A stretch of DNA of 23,164 nucleotides, from contig CAZJXD010000082.1 in NCBI GenBank assembly GCA_964549945.1, positions 1 to 23,164 on the forward strand. Direction: 5' to 3'. Source of the stretch: B25-G16 sp964549945. GTDB lineage: Bacteria; Desulfobacterota; DSM-4660; Desulfatiglandales; B25-G16. The notes below the pieces were generated by a model. The model made no database searches, was not told where the DNA came from, and worked only from the letters and a program-made list of their open reading frames with translations. A program made the position numbers and the translations under genes. The first letter of the stretch is position 1. The number at the start of each line of letters is the position of its first letter. This document shows positions 16,831-23,164 of this stretch, one piece after another.

Positions 16831-17328
16831 ATGAAGATCAAGTTCATTGCCGTGGGAGGCACCATAGATAAGGTGTATTTTGACAGGATGAGCGAATATC
16901 AGGTGGGAGAGTCGGCGATTGAGGAGATACTGCGGGATGCGAATGTGACCTTTCGCTACACGTGCGAGTCCATGATACACAAGGATAGCCTCGATATGAC
17001 CGAGGAAGATCGTCAGGAAATCCATGATACTATTGCGGCGGATGAACATCCCTACATCATCGTCACCCATGGTACGGACACCATGATTCAGACCGCCAAG
17101 AAGCTCCAAACCATACCGAACAAGGTGATACTGCTCACCGGGGCAATGGTGCCCGCGAAGTTCAAATCCAGCGATGCGCCGTTTAATATCGGATGTGCCG
17201 TTGCCGCAGTTCAGTCGCTGGCCCCAGGAGTGTACATCGCCATGAACGGGCGAATCTTTGATCCGAACAAGGTGAGGAAGAACAGGGAGCTCAATCTGTT
17301 TGAAGAACCCTCGCCCGAGGGCGACTAA
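16831..17328 (+). CDS. Short asparaginase-domain protein (N-terminal domain only)
   Basis: A 165-residue protein matching only the N-terminal domain of L-asparaginase. It has GGTIDK (residues 9-14, nucleophile Thr 11), THGTDTM (second catalytic Thr-Asp pair, about 79-85) and LLTGAMVPA. Full asparaginases are about 330 residues, but stand-alone short forms are a known group, so I do not call it truncated: the frame ends cleanly with TAA and nothing resembling a C-terminal domain follows. Whether it hydrolyses asparagine is uncertain. ATG 16831 has AAGGGTGG upstream. It lies 66 bases after nifU, on the same strand and perhaps in the same transcript; a small GTGCC/GGCAC hairpin (about 16790-16809) between them has no U tail. 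Confidence 0.85.
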   Translation: MKIKFIAVGGTIDKVYFDRMSEYQVGESAIEEILRDANVTFRYTCESMIHKDSLDMTEEDRQEIHDTIAADEHPYIIVTHGTDTMIQTAKKLQTIPNKVILLTGAMVPAKFKSSDAPFNIGCAVAAVQSLAPGVYIAMNGRIFDPNKVRKNRELNLFEEPSPEGD

Positions 17329-17404
17329 CCACAAATCGCTTGGTCTTCCGCCGTTCTAATGCGTTATGTGGAGCGACGATCTTCAGGCCATGATATGATG
17401 GAAT

Positions 17405-18127
17405 ATGATATTCATGAGCAGCGTTGCCGATAACCCCGTGATAATGCGTCTGGGGGAGACCTTTTCCTTCTTTCGGGTCTATGCGAGAGATATAGCGAGC
17501 TTCTTGCTGTACGCCACGTTCCCCGTGATAATTATCGAGAATTTCCTCTCATACTACGCCGCCGTCTATGACCTTTCACCGGAGATCAAAACGCTACCCA
17601 TTTTTATCCACTTCATGTACCAGCCCATCTACACGGGTGGCCTCATTTTCATGATCTCGAGATTAGTATCGGGCGACAGCTGGAGCGTCAAGGAGAGCCT
17701 GCTGGTGGGATTAGGGTGCTGGCTGAATCTCTTGGTGGTAAATGTGATTAGCTCGGTGCTGATTATCCTCGGGCTCCTCGCCTTTATCGTGCCTGGCCTG
17801 GTTATATTTGCCCGGCTTTCGCTGGCCGAGTTCAGCGTGGTACTGGAGAGGCTTAGCCCCATAGATGCCTTACTACACAGCAATAGAATCACCAGGCAAT
17901 TTACCTGGCAGATCATTGGGAGCGTGGTACTGCTTTCAGCTCTGTTAATAAGCGTGAAGATCCTGATCAACACCATAGTCGCAACCTTCTCCTTGAAGCA
18001 TCTCTTTGTGTTCATGGTAAGTGAGTTGATTATCATTATACTATGGTCCACTATCACGATCTTGCTGTTTCGGTATTACGGCCTGGCAACCAAAGCCTCC
18101 CGGCAGAATGACATCCACCCGGCGTGA
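17405..18127 (+). CDS. Multi-pass inner-membrane protein, YciC/DUF-like
   Basis: A 240-residue hydrophobic protein with about five to six predicted membrane segments (roughly residues 28-50, 66-86, 98-135, 167-190 and 203-228). The pattern, with a short N-terminal amphipathic part, LAFIVPGLVIFARLSLAEF in the centre and an SPIDALLHSNRITR loop, resembles YciC/UPF0259-like or glycerophosphodiesterase-membrane-domain-like proteins of unknown function. ATG 17405 is favoured, with ATG 17414 as the alternative; both have only a weak GATGGA ribosome-binding site. It converges with nudC, with ten bases between the stops. No function is assigned. Confidence 0.75.
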   Translation: MIFMSSVADNPVIMRLGETFSFFRVYARDIASFLLYATFPVIIIENFLSYYAAVYDLSPEIKTLPIFIHFMYQPIYTGGLIFMISRLVSGDSWSVKESLLVGLGCWLNLLVVNVISSVLIILGLLAFIVPGLVIFARLSLAEFSVVLERLSPIDALLHSNRITRQFTWQIIGSVVLLSALLISVKILINTIVATFSLKHLFVFMVSELIIIILWSTITILLFRYYGLATKASRQNDIHPA

Positions 18128-18137
18128 TGCCGGCCTT

Positions 18138-18977
18138 TCATGGGGGAAGCACGCCCTGGCCTTCAAGGAAACAATCGATAAGCCTCCGTGCGATGCTGAT
18201 CTTGCCCGGGATTTTGGGCAGATTGTGGGCGGTAAACCACCCTGCATCCTCCATTTCCTTGTTATCTATGGATATCTCACCTCCTGCATGGTGTGCGGTA
18301 AATCCGATCATGAGGGAGTGAGGGAAAGGCCAGGGTTGACTGCCGAAATAGCGAATGTCCGTAATCGTGATGCCTGCCTCTTCCCTTACCTCACGCTCTA
18401 CGGCCTCTTCGAGGGTTTCCCCCGGCTCAACAAAGCCCGCGATCACGCTGTATAAGCCCGCGGGAAAACGAGAAGGCCTGGCCAAGAGCAGCTCTGGGCC
18501 TCGCTGGACGAGGACGATAATCGAGGGGGCGATACGAGGGTATTGAATCAGCCCACATTGGGGACACTCCTTGGCCCGTTCGATTGCGCTCGTGGTAAGC
18601 GTTGCCCCACACCTGCTGCAGAACTGGTGGGTTCTATCCCAATCCACGATCTGAAAGGCGCGGCCTGCGAGCCCGAAAAGCTCCTCATCTACAAGGCCGT
18701 AAATCCCGCGCAATCCCTGAAATGCCATGCCAGCGGGAGCACTCGTTCCCTCAGCAAGCTCGGCTGCGTAACAGTGCTGAGAGTTGAGCCGGCCCAGATA
18801 CTGTTGGCGAACGGCCTCTAAACCCACATCTGAAATATCAACAACGCACGGGATTTCAGCTGAAGAGGATCTCCGGTGCACCAGTAGTTCATCTCCCCGG
18901 AAGATAAACCACCACGCGGGTTCTACTCGCTTCTCTGGCGGAATAATACCGGGGATGAATATAGCATCCTTTTTCAT
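18138..18977 (-). CDS. nudC: NAD+ diphosphatase / NADH pyrophosphatase (Nudix)
   Basis: A 279-residue NudC-type Nudix hydrolase, which cleaves NAD(H) to NMN(H) and AMP and can remove NAD caps from RNA. It has an N-terminal domain (1-110), a zinc ribbon (C120, C123, C138, C141 in CSRC...CPQC), and a Nudix box at 181-203 beginning GFVEPGETLEEA with the REVREE catalytic glutamates. The NudC-specific SQPWPFPHS motif is at 213-221. Length and order are standard. ATG 18977 has GAGG just upstream. It is a single gene, transcribed toward the membrane-protein gene. Confidence 0.95.
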   Translation of the reverse strand: MKKDAIFIPGIIPPEKRVEPAWWFIFRGDELLVHRRSSSAEIPCVVDISDVGLEAVRQQYLGRLNSQHCYAAELAEGTSAPAGMAFQGLRGIYGLVDEELFGLAGRAFQIVDWDRTHQFCSRCGATLTTSAIERAKECPQCGLIQYPRIAPSIIVLVQRGPELLLARPSRFPAGLYSVIAGFVEPGETLEEAVEREVREEAGITITDIRYFGSQPWPFPHSLMIGFTAHHAGGEISIDNKEMEDAGWFTAHNLPKIPGKISIARRLIDCFLEGQGVLPP

Positions 18978-19147
18978 GAGGACCTCACTTACTCCGCTTT
19001 GATGACATAACCCTATCTTTCCCTTGATGTCAATCCCGCATATAGGCCAGGGAGAGAAGGCGACTATTGACTAGGACTTGGGCTTACATTAGGTGGGTCA
19101 GGTTTTCAAGATACCGCCCTGATTCCAGGGTTTGATTTTGGAAATCA
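18978..19147. other. Spacer upstream of nudC
   Basis: This gap between the nudC start and the downstream end of the NEW3-like fragment must hold the nudC promoter, but no convincing hexamer pair was identified. Confidence 0.35.
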
Positions 19148-19342
19148 CTATTCGGCGGTTCTTGAATATCTCATGGGAGTCCCTGCCTCCAGCTTATAGG
19201 TTCCCGTGATAATGACCTTTAACTCAGCCTCTGCCCTTGACTCCCCTGCACCTATGGTGAGGGGAATGAGATAGTCTCCCGCCTTGCAGAATCGATCGGG
19301 GGTGAGAGCTTGGGCCATTATCTTCCTGTGGGAAGCCCTCAA
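19148..19342 (-). pseudogene. Fragment resembling the end of a NEW3/NPCBM-associated beta-sandwich domain
   Basis: A 64-codon frame (TTG start) whose central part, AGDYLIPLTIGAGES to AELKVIITGTYKL, reads like the last strands of a NEW3-type beta-sandwich domain found in exported or membrane proteins. The N-terminal part is missing: the upstream sequence is the end of another gene in a different frame. No ribosome-binding site is seen. It ends in TAG directly followed by TGA. I read it as a remnant of a larger gene, with low certainty. Confidence 0.4.
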
Positions 19343-19362
19343 TATTCCTATTCTAAGAAAGG

Positions 19363-19704
19363 CTATCTAGCCTCTAGCGAGAGGATAAGGTGACCCGTCT
19401 CAATCGTCTTCCATAGTACCGTCACTCGATCACCGACATGAAAATCCTCCAGTTTTGCTGATCTGCCGCCCCTCTTCAACTCAGCGTCATGGGAAAGGGG
19501 GCCTCCTACGGTGAACAGCTGTTCCCCAACCGTTGGATTTCCTACAGGGACTTCAACGACCACCGTTTTGTGCATGAGATCAATGGCTGTGATCTCTCCC
19601 ACCATCTTCACTACCCCCTTGCTGGCCCATGATTGGGTGGCAAATGAAGCCAGGAAAAACATCACCCTTACTGCCAATATCATAAAAACGATCGATCTTC
19701 TCAT
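19363..19704 (-). CDS. Small exported protein of unknown function
   Basis: A 113-residue protein with a clear Sec signal peptide: MRRS, a hydrophobic core to about residue 24, then a likely cut after WAS/A near residue 28. The mature part of about 85 residues is predicted to be beta-rich: VVKMVGEITAIDLMHKTVVVEV, TVGG, then LEDFHVGDRVTVLW. This resembles small periplasmic OB-like proteins. A strong ribosome-binding site (AAGGAGG) precedes ATG 19704, which supports the start and that the gene is real. The stop is TAG, with a further TAG and then TGA within eight codons. No function can be assigned. Confidence 0.75.
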   Translation of the reverse strand: MRRSIVFMILAVRVMFFLASFATQSWASKGVVKMVGEITAIDLMHKTVVVEVPVGNPTVGEQLFTVGGPLSHDAELKRGGRSAKLEDFHVGDRVTVLWKTIETGHLILSLEAR

Positions 19705-19787
19705 CTCGATCCCTCCTTTCTTTCAAATGGGCTGCTAAGGTTTAACAGCGCCCATAATTTCCTTTTTTAGAGCATTTGGAAAAACCT

Positions 19788-20040
19788 TCATTTCTTCTTG
19801 CTCACCACGGTGAGCTCATGATCCGCTTTCTTTGAATATGTGCCAATAAGGTGATGATCGTATTTACTGAGCATCCAGAGCTCGGGGATGGTCTCCGTTT
19901 TTCAGATAGGCTTTGATGGTCTCCACGATCAGTGCTTGAGCTGAGGTATTGTTTTGCCTCGCCAGGGGCATGAGTTCTTCATAGACGTATTGAGATAGCT
20001 CTCCCTAGTAAATCCTCGCGTGTGTGGCTCTGGTAGGCAT
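19788..20040 (-). pseudogene. Small ribbon-helix-helix-like gene with one in-frame TAG and one frameshift
   Basis: From ATG 20040 the frame reads MPTRATHARIY, then TAG (20005-20007, codon 12), then GELSQYVYEELMPLARQNN and SAQALIVETIKAYLKNGD. That is an N-terminal strand plus two helices, as in CopG/Arc-type regulators or antitoxins. An extra C in a CCCC run (about 19883) then shifts the frame; correcting it continues PELWMLSKYDHHLIGTYS to HELTVVSKKK and TGA 19788-19790, about 83 residues in all. No toxin lies next to it. The assignment as a DNA-binding regulator is tentative. The coding character on both sides of each lesion is clear, so the damage is recent or partly a sequencing error. Confidence 0.55.
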
Positions 20041-20121
20041 TTTGATCCCCGGAAAATCTTCTAGATCCATGCCCTCGACTGGAATACATTGATCGAAAAA
20101 ATCGAAGAGTAAGTTATTAAA

Positions 20122-20149
20122 TTAATAAGTCAAATGAGTGATTTGTCAA
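20122..20149 (-). promoter_or_regulatory. Candidate sigma70 promoter for the broken ribbon-helix-helix-like gene
   Basis: On the minus strand TTGACA (20144-20149) and TATTAA (20122-20127) are 16 bases apart in AT-rich sequence, about 80 bases before ATG 20040. This is one of the better promoter matches in the window. Confidence 0.4.
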
Positions 20150-20241
20150 GAGGGGGTCCTCACGGCGAAGGTCCTTGATCCCAAAGCGCTCTCCATTCCC
20201 TCACGCGACAAAGGGAGCATCAAAAAATTCAAATGAACCCC

Positions 20242-20268
20242 CTTGACAACCGGAAAGCCTCAATTAAC
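20242..20268 (+). promoter_or_regulatory. Candidate (possibly heat-shock) promoter of hsp20
   Basis: CTTGACA (20242-20248) is followed about 10 bases later by CCTCAATT (20258-20265), a loose fit to the sigma32 pattern (CTTGAAA...CCCCAT-T). A sigma70 reading gives TTGACA with a poor -10. The position, 50-75 bases before the Hsp20 start, suits an Hsp20 gene. The rest of 20041-20318 holds nothing else I recognise. Confidence 0.35.
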
Positions 20269-20318
20269 TTTTTGAACAAAGAGCACGGAAATTTCATGAA
20301 GAAGGGAGGTGGTGTTCC

Positions 20319-20768
20319 ATGTTGAGCTTAGTACCATGGCATGGAAGGGAACTGGACCGCTTCAGGGGTGAGATGGAGAGGCTCTTCAATCGATTTTTCA
20401 AGCTGCGGCCGTCGGAGTTTGGCCTTAAAGAAGGCGAGTAGATGCCTTTGGTGGATGTATACGAAACGGGTAAAGAGGTAATGGTGAATGCCGAGGTTCC
20501 GGGCATGGATCCGAAGGACATCGATATTTCCCTGAGCGGCAATCTCCTCACCCTCAAAGGGGAGCGGAAGCACGAGGAGGAGGAAAAGGGCGAGAGCTTC
20601 CATCGGATTGAGCGAAGCTACGGAGCCTTCACGAGGACGATCCAGCTTTCCACTGATGTAGACTCTAACAAGGTCGATGCAACATACAAAGACGGAGTGC
20701 TCAAGATCCGAATGCAAAAGACGAAGGAAGAGTCTATCAAGAAGATAGGTAACTACTCAGGTAGATAG
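20319..20768 (+). pseudogene. Hsp20 small heat-shock protein, interrupted by TAG at codon 41
   Basis: ATG 20319 has a strong GAAGGGAGG ribosome-binding site and starts a standard bacterial Hsp20 leader (WHGRELDRFRGEMERLFNRFF to FGLKEGE). TAG 20439-20441 replaces the Trp that relatives usually have before the first strand. The frame resumes immediately with ATG and the alpha-crystallin domain: MPLVDVYETGKEVMVNAEVPG, DISLSGNLLTLKGER, then DATYKDGVLKIRM. Full reading gives about 149 residues, the normal length. Because TAG is directly followed by ATG, the whole alpha-crystallin domain could still be made by reinitiation (107-108 residues, 20442-20768), without the N-terminal arm needed for oligomers and client binding. 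The C-terminal IxI motif is not evident. The final stop is TAG, with TGA four codons on. Confidence 0.88.
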
Positions 20769-21249
20769 GTGTTAGGCTGAAGACTGTTAGGAAATAACGG
20801 GGATAAGGCGTATTTTGAAGACATGTTTGGTACGAAAGCTAATGTTTCTTCAACAAAGTTCAGCAATAGTACTCCTCTGATCACTTTAATCCTTCAGTCT
20901 AAACAGCTTCAGTCTGACTACGTGAGTAGTCACGAAGATAGAAGTAAAAACCGCATAACTACTCCGTCCATTTCAATTCCTTATGATCTCGTAGCCGATT
21001 AAAAAACACCTGAATAGTACCTATTTCCAGGGGAGCAAACGCTTGGAACCAAATCTGCCAGTGCCAGCGCAACGGATACCAAGCGACTTCCCACGAGATA
21101 GACGAGTTGCCTAGCAGAGCACGGTTGACTCAACCTGCAATAAGGCTCATGCACTTCTTTTTAAGCGATTTATTGCTTGACATGAATAGCTAATTATGCT
21201 CAAATTAAGCTGCTCTCAGATAATAAAGATGATTGGAAAGTAGCCTCTT
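20769..21249. other. 481-base region without a gene; contains small repeats and the ATPase promoter
   Basis: No convincing ORF. CTTCAGTCT occurs twice (20892-20900 and 20907-20915). A 7-bp hairpin TGACTAC/GTAGTCA with loop GTGA lies at 20915-20932 without a U tail. A candidate promoter is at 21177-21205: TTGACA, 17 bases, TCAAAT. Confidence 0.4.
21177..21205 (+). promoter_or_regulatory. Candidate sigma70 promoter of the ATPase gene
   Basis: A perfect TTGACA (21177-21182) and TCAAAT (21200-21205, 4 of 6) are 17 bases apart in AT-rich DNA, about 45 bases before the ATPase ATG. Confidence 0.4.
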
Positions 21250-22380
21250 ATGCACGTAAATCCCTTTACTCTCAAGGAAATACCGGATGGAGCGGCTTTT
21301 TGCAACCGGCAAAAGGAATTGAAGGATCTCATCGGCTTTGGCTCTGCAGGAGAGAATGTTTTGCTTTACTCGCCCAGAAGGTATGGAAAGACTTCGCTCG
21401 TGAGGAAGGTTCAGGGTCATCTGGAATCTGATGGGGCGATAACCGCTTACTGTGACCTTTTCGGCATTTCTTCCATTGAGGACATTGCCGGAAGGATCGC
21501 CCGATCCATTTACACCATCACCCGCAAAGATGAGAGCCTTTTTCAAATGGCCATTCGGTTTTTGACCTCTTTCCGGCCTGTGCTCTCCCCAAGCCCGGAC
21601 GGGGGAGTCTCTGTATCCGTTCAACCCGCTTACAGGTCCGGATCATGGGAGCTACTGGATAACACAATGGAGTCCCTGGAGAAATTCGTACAGGACGTTC
21701 CAAACCTTGTGCATGTGGCGCTGGATGAGTTCCAGGAGATTACCGAAATCGATGATTCCCTCCGTGTCGAAGGCCGATTGCGGCACTATATCCAGAGAAT
21801 GAAATGCGGATTCGTTTTTGTCGGCAGCCGCCGGAGAATCCTGCTGGAGATGTTCAATGACCGGAAACGGCCGTTCTTTCAGAGTACGATCAACTATGAG
21901 CTTGGCACCCTGCCGAGAGAAGAACTTATTGATTTCATGGTTTCAAGGTTTGAAGAGGCAGGTAAGGCACTGAGTAAAGATCTGGGTGCCCATGTTTGCG
22001 ACCTGTTTGGGCATCATCCTTACTATATCCAGAAATTCTGCTTCTTTCTCTTTGACCGAGTAGAACGCACCGTCACGCCGGAAGAAGTCTCAGAGATCTA
22101 CCGTCTGGTTCTTGAAAGTGAAAGGGCGCTGTTTGAGGCCCTTCTCCGCAGGCTTACAGCCAAACAAATTGCCGTCCTTACCGCCGTTGCAAAAGAACCT
22201 ACCAAAAAACTTTTTTCAGCAGAATACATGGAAAGGCATGGCCTCAAATCAACGGGCGGGATTCAGCGCGGCCTGAGTGTGCTGACCGGCGAAGATTTGG
22301 TGGAGCAACATCCGTCGGACGGCATCTGGAAGGTGGTTGACCCCCTTTTGGGGCGATGGCTTGTGGAAAAGGCGTTATAG
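21250..22380 (+). CDS. Archaeal-type AAA ATPase (STAND-like, SWACOS group) with C-terminal winged helix
   Basis: A 376-residue P-loop ATPase. It begins with the NPF..R..EL 'box' typical of Arch_ATPase proteins, then Walker A SPRRYGKTSL (41-50), Walker B HVALDEFQEI (about 155-164), an FVFVGSRRR sensor-like segment, the GTLPREELIDFM and HHPYYIQKFC motifs of the helical lid, and a C-terminal winged-helix-like domain (about 305-376). Such proteins are common in archaea and anaerobic bacteria. Some link to mobile elements or stress, but their biochemical role is mostly unknown. ATG 21250 has a GGAAAG site nine bases upstream. The stop is TAG, with TGA seven codons on. It stands alone between Hsp20 genes. 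Confidence 0.9.
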   Translation: MHVNPFTLKEIPDGAAFCNRQKELKDLIGFGSAGENVLLYSPRRYGKTSLVRKVQGHLESDGAITAYCDLFGISSIEDIAGRIARSIYTITRKDESLFQMAIRFLTSFRPVLSPSPDGGVSVSVQPAYRSGSWELLDNTMESLEKFVQDVPNLVHVALDEFQEITEIDDSLRVEGRLRHYIQRMKCGFVFVGSRRRILLEMFNDRKRPFFQSTINYELGTLPREELIDFMVSRFEEAGKALSKDLGAHVCDLFGHHPYYIQKFCFFLFDRVERTVTPEEVSEIYRLVLESERALFEALLRRLTAKQIAVLTAVAKEPTKKLFSAEYMERHGLKSTGGIQRGLSVLTGEDLVEQHPSDGIWKVVDPLLGRWLVEKAL

Positions 22381-22521
22381 GATGGAGCCCTAGGCGTTTG
22401 AGGTCGATCCAGCACTCGGTGTTATGAGATAGCAATAAAAACATCTAATGGCCGAAATCATGCGATTTTCTGTGAGGGCTGATCGCGTTTTCCAAGCAGT
22501 TACCACTTCTTTTCGAGGCGA

Positions 22522-22555
22522 GGACTGCACTGCATCTCGCAGATGCACGCAGTCC
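22522..22555. terminator. Strong two-part hairpin between convergent genes (possible bidirectional terminator)
   Basis: GGACTGC (22522-22528) pairs with GCAGTCC (22549-22555), and TGCATCT (22531-22537) with AGATGCA (22541-22547) around a CGC loop, with a small asymmetric bulge: 14 base pairs in all. It sits between the ATPase stop and the end of the minus-strand Hsp20 gene. There is no U-run on either side, so factor-independent termination is uncertain. The rest of 22381-22602 holds nothing I recognise. Confidence 0.4.
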
Positions 22556-22602
22556 CCTTATCGTCCTTTGAGATATGGTGAGCTTACGTAGCCACGCGGC
22601 TC

Positions 22603-23013
22603 TTATCCGGTCTTCACAGGGATAGTACGGGGTGCTGCCGCTGCAACCTTGGGGAGCCTCACCCGAAGGACCCCGTCTTTGAGCGCAGCCTCTATCTTGG
22701 ATTGGTCAATCCCCTCGGAGAGGGTAAACTGCCGGTAGTAGTTCCCCGTGCGATACTCCCGCAGGACCTCTTCCTCGGTTTCCCTTTCCGGCGATTCCAC
22801 ATCACCTGAGAGGGTGAGGGTATTTTCCCGAAGGTCGATGGCGAGATCCTTTGCCTTCACCCCCGGCATATCGGCGAGCACGGTGATCTCTTGATCCGTC
22901 TCGAAGATATCCACTGCCGGGGTAAAGGTTGGCCCCGGCCTGGTCTGCTCGGCAGGGGTGCTCACCTCTGCCTTCTCCCTTGCCTGTAACTCCTTTTTTT
23001 CCTTCTCAGCCAT
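22603..23013 (-). CDS. Hsp20 small heat-shock protein
   Basis: A 136-residue small heat-shock protein. ATG 23013 (MAEKEKKEL) is chosen over an upstream ATG at 23049 because a strong AAAGGAGG ribosome-binding site lies just before it, and the 23049 start would begin inside the upstream gene's stop. After a charged leader comes the alpha-crystallin domain: FTPAVDIFETDQEITVLADMPG, LAIDLRENTLTLSGDV, then REYRTGNYYRQFTL and ALKDGVLRVRLPK. The end, PRTIPVKTG, carries an I-P-V form of the IxI tail. This is the same subtype as the upstream partial gene. It acts as an ATP-independent holdase chaperone. The tandem arrangement suggests one transcript and hetero-oligomers. Confidence 0.92.
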   Translation of the reverse strand: MAEKEKKELQAREKAEVSTPAEQTRPGPTFTPAVDIFETDQEITVLADMPGVKAKDLAIDLRENTLTLSGDVESPERETEEEVLREYRTGNYYRQFTLSEGIDQSKIEAALKDGVLRVRLPKVAAAAPRTIPVKTG

Positions 23014-23045
23014 TTGTAGTCCTCCTTTCAGGGGGATAGGTGTCA

Positions 23046-23164
23046 TCATGAGGTTTTTACCGCAACCCGCTTTGGCTTGGCCACCTCCGCCTTGGGGAGC
23101 ACCACGGTCAGGACCCCGTCAACGCAGCGGGCCTCCACCTTGGAGGTGTCTACCTCGGAGGGGA
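23046..23164 (-). CDS. Hsp20 small heat-shock protein, C-terminal part (runs off the right edge)
   Basis: The last 38 codons of a second Hsp20 gene, ending in TGA 23046-23048 with another TGA directly after. The piece includes SEVDTSKVEARCVDGVLTVV, LPKAEVAKPKRVAVKTS. This is the final alpha-crystallin strands and an extended tail, closely similar to the end of the gene that follows it 32 bases downstream, so the pair probably arose by tandem duplication. Confidence 0.88.
   Translation of the reverse strand, partial: PSEVDTSKVEARCVDGVLTVVLPKAEVAKPKRVAVKTS

Noticed and set aside
16831..17328. Truncated asparaginase pseudogene
   Set aside because: Short stand-alone asparaginase-domain proteins exist, the catalytic motifs are intact, and no remnant of the second domain follows.
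405..22380. TAG fully reassigned to a standard amino acid in this genome
   Set aside because: No TAG interrupts polA, rng, nifS or the thiolase, so constant sense use is unlikely. Only occasional or inefficient read-through remains open.
23014..23049. N-terminal extension of the Hsp20 gene to ATG 23049
   Set aside because: This start lies in the upstream gene's stop and lacks a ribosome-binding site, while ATG 23013 follows a strong AAAGGAGG.
1..23164. Selenocysteine (in-frame TGA), CRISPR arrays, tRNA or rRNA genes
   Set aside because: No recognisable protein contains an in-frame TGA, no regularly spaced repeats were seen, and no cloverleaf or rRNA-like sequence was recognised by eye.

Overview
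The window looks like chromosomal DNA of an anaerobic deltaproteobacterium (Desulfobacterota-like). This is inferred from gene content, not from a marker gene: a two-gene BcrA/BadF-type acyl-CoA dehydratase activase system, a thiolase/DUF35 pair, a NifS-NifU pair whose NifU carries a BFD-type [2Fe-2S] domain, small Hsp20 proteins and an archaeal-type AAA ATPase. No rRNA, tRNA, CRISPR array or complete transposase was seen.

Layout. 1-2160 is a decayed accessory stretch. It holds a DUF72-family pseudogene, a ParD/ParE-like toxin-antitoxin pair whose toxin has an in-frame TAG, and unrecognised ORFs. 2160-2516 is a small zinc-ribbon protein. 2528-8461 (minus) is a tightly coupled operon: double-domain CoA-dehydratase activase, its C-terminal partner, then RNase G/E. 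8678-11356 (minus) is polA. 11644-13361 (plus) is a thiolase-DUF35 pair, followed by a membrane-anchored NAPE-PLD-like metallo-hydrolase. 14694-14880 is a 187-bp symmetric inverted-repeat element upstream of nifS-nifU. A short asparaginase-domain protein, a multi-pass membrane protein, nudC (minus) and a small exported protein follow. From 19738 on there are a broken small gene, an Hsp20 gene interrupted by TAG, a Walker-type ATPase, and two tandem Hsp20 genes (minus) that run off the right edge.

Working together: the activase operon points to radical acyl-CoA dehydration or reduction chemistry in an anaerobe. nifSU could supply Fe-S clusters for such enzymes. Thiolase-DUF35 is an acyl-CoA condensation or cleavage module. 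The Hsp20 genes make the right end a stress-response patch.

The most unusual signal is the behaviour of TAG. Every in-frame stop that interrupts a recognisable protein here is TAG: twice in DUF72, once each in ParE, the small 19788-20040 gene and Hsp20. A sixth TAG sits one codon, in frame, before the second half of a CoA-activase protein that is one chain in relatives. Most genes that end in TAG have a backup TAA or TGA within a few codons, and for the thiolase that backup stop would create an ATGA overlap with the next gene. Ordinary gene decay plus chance can explain this, but frequent amber read-through (for example by pyrrolysine) is a testable alternative.
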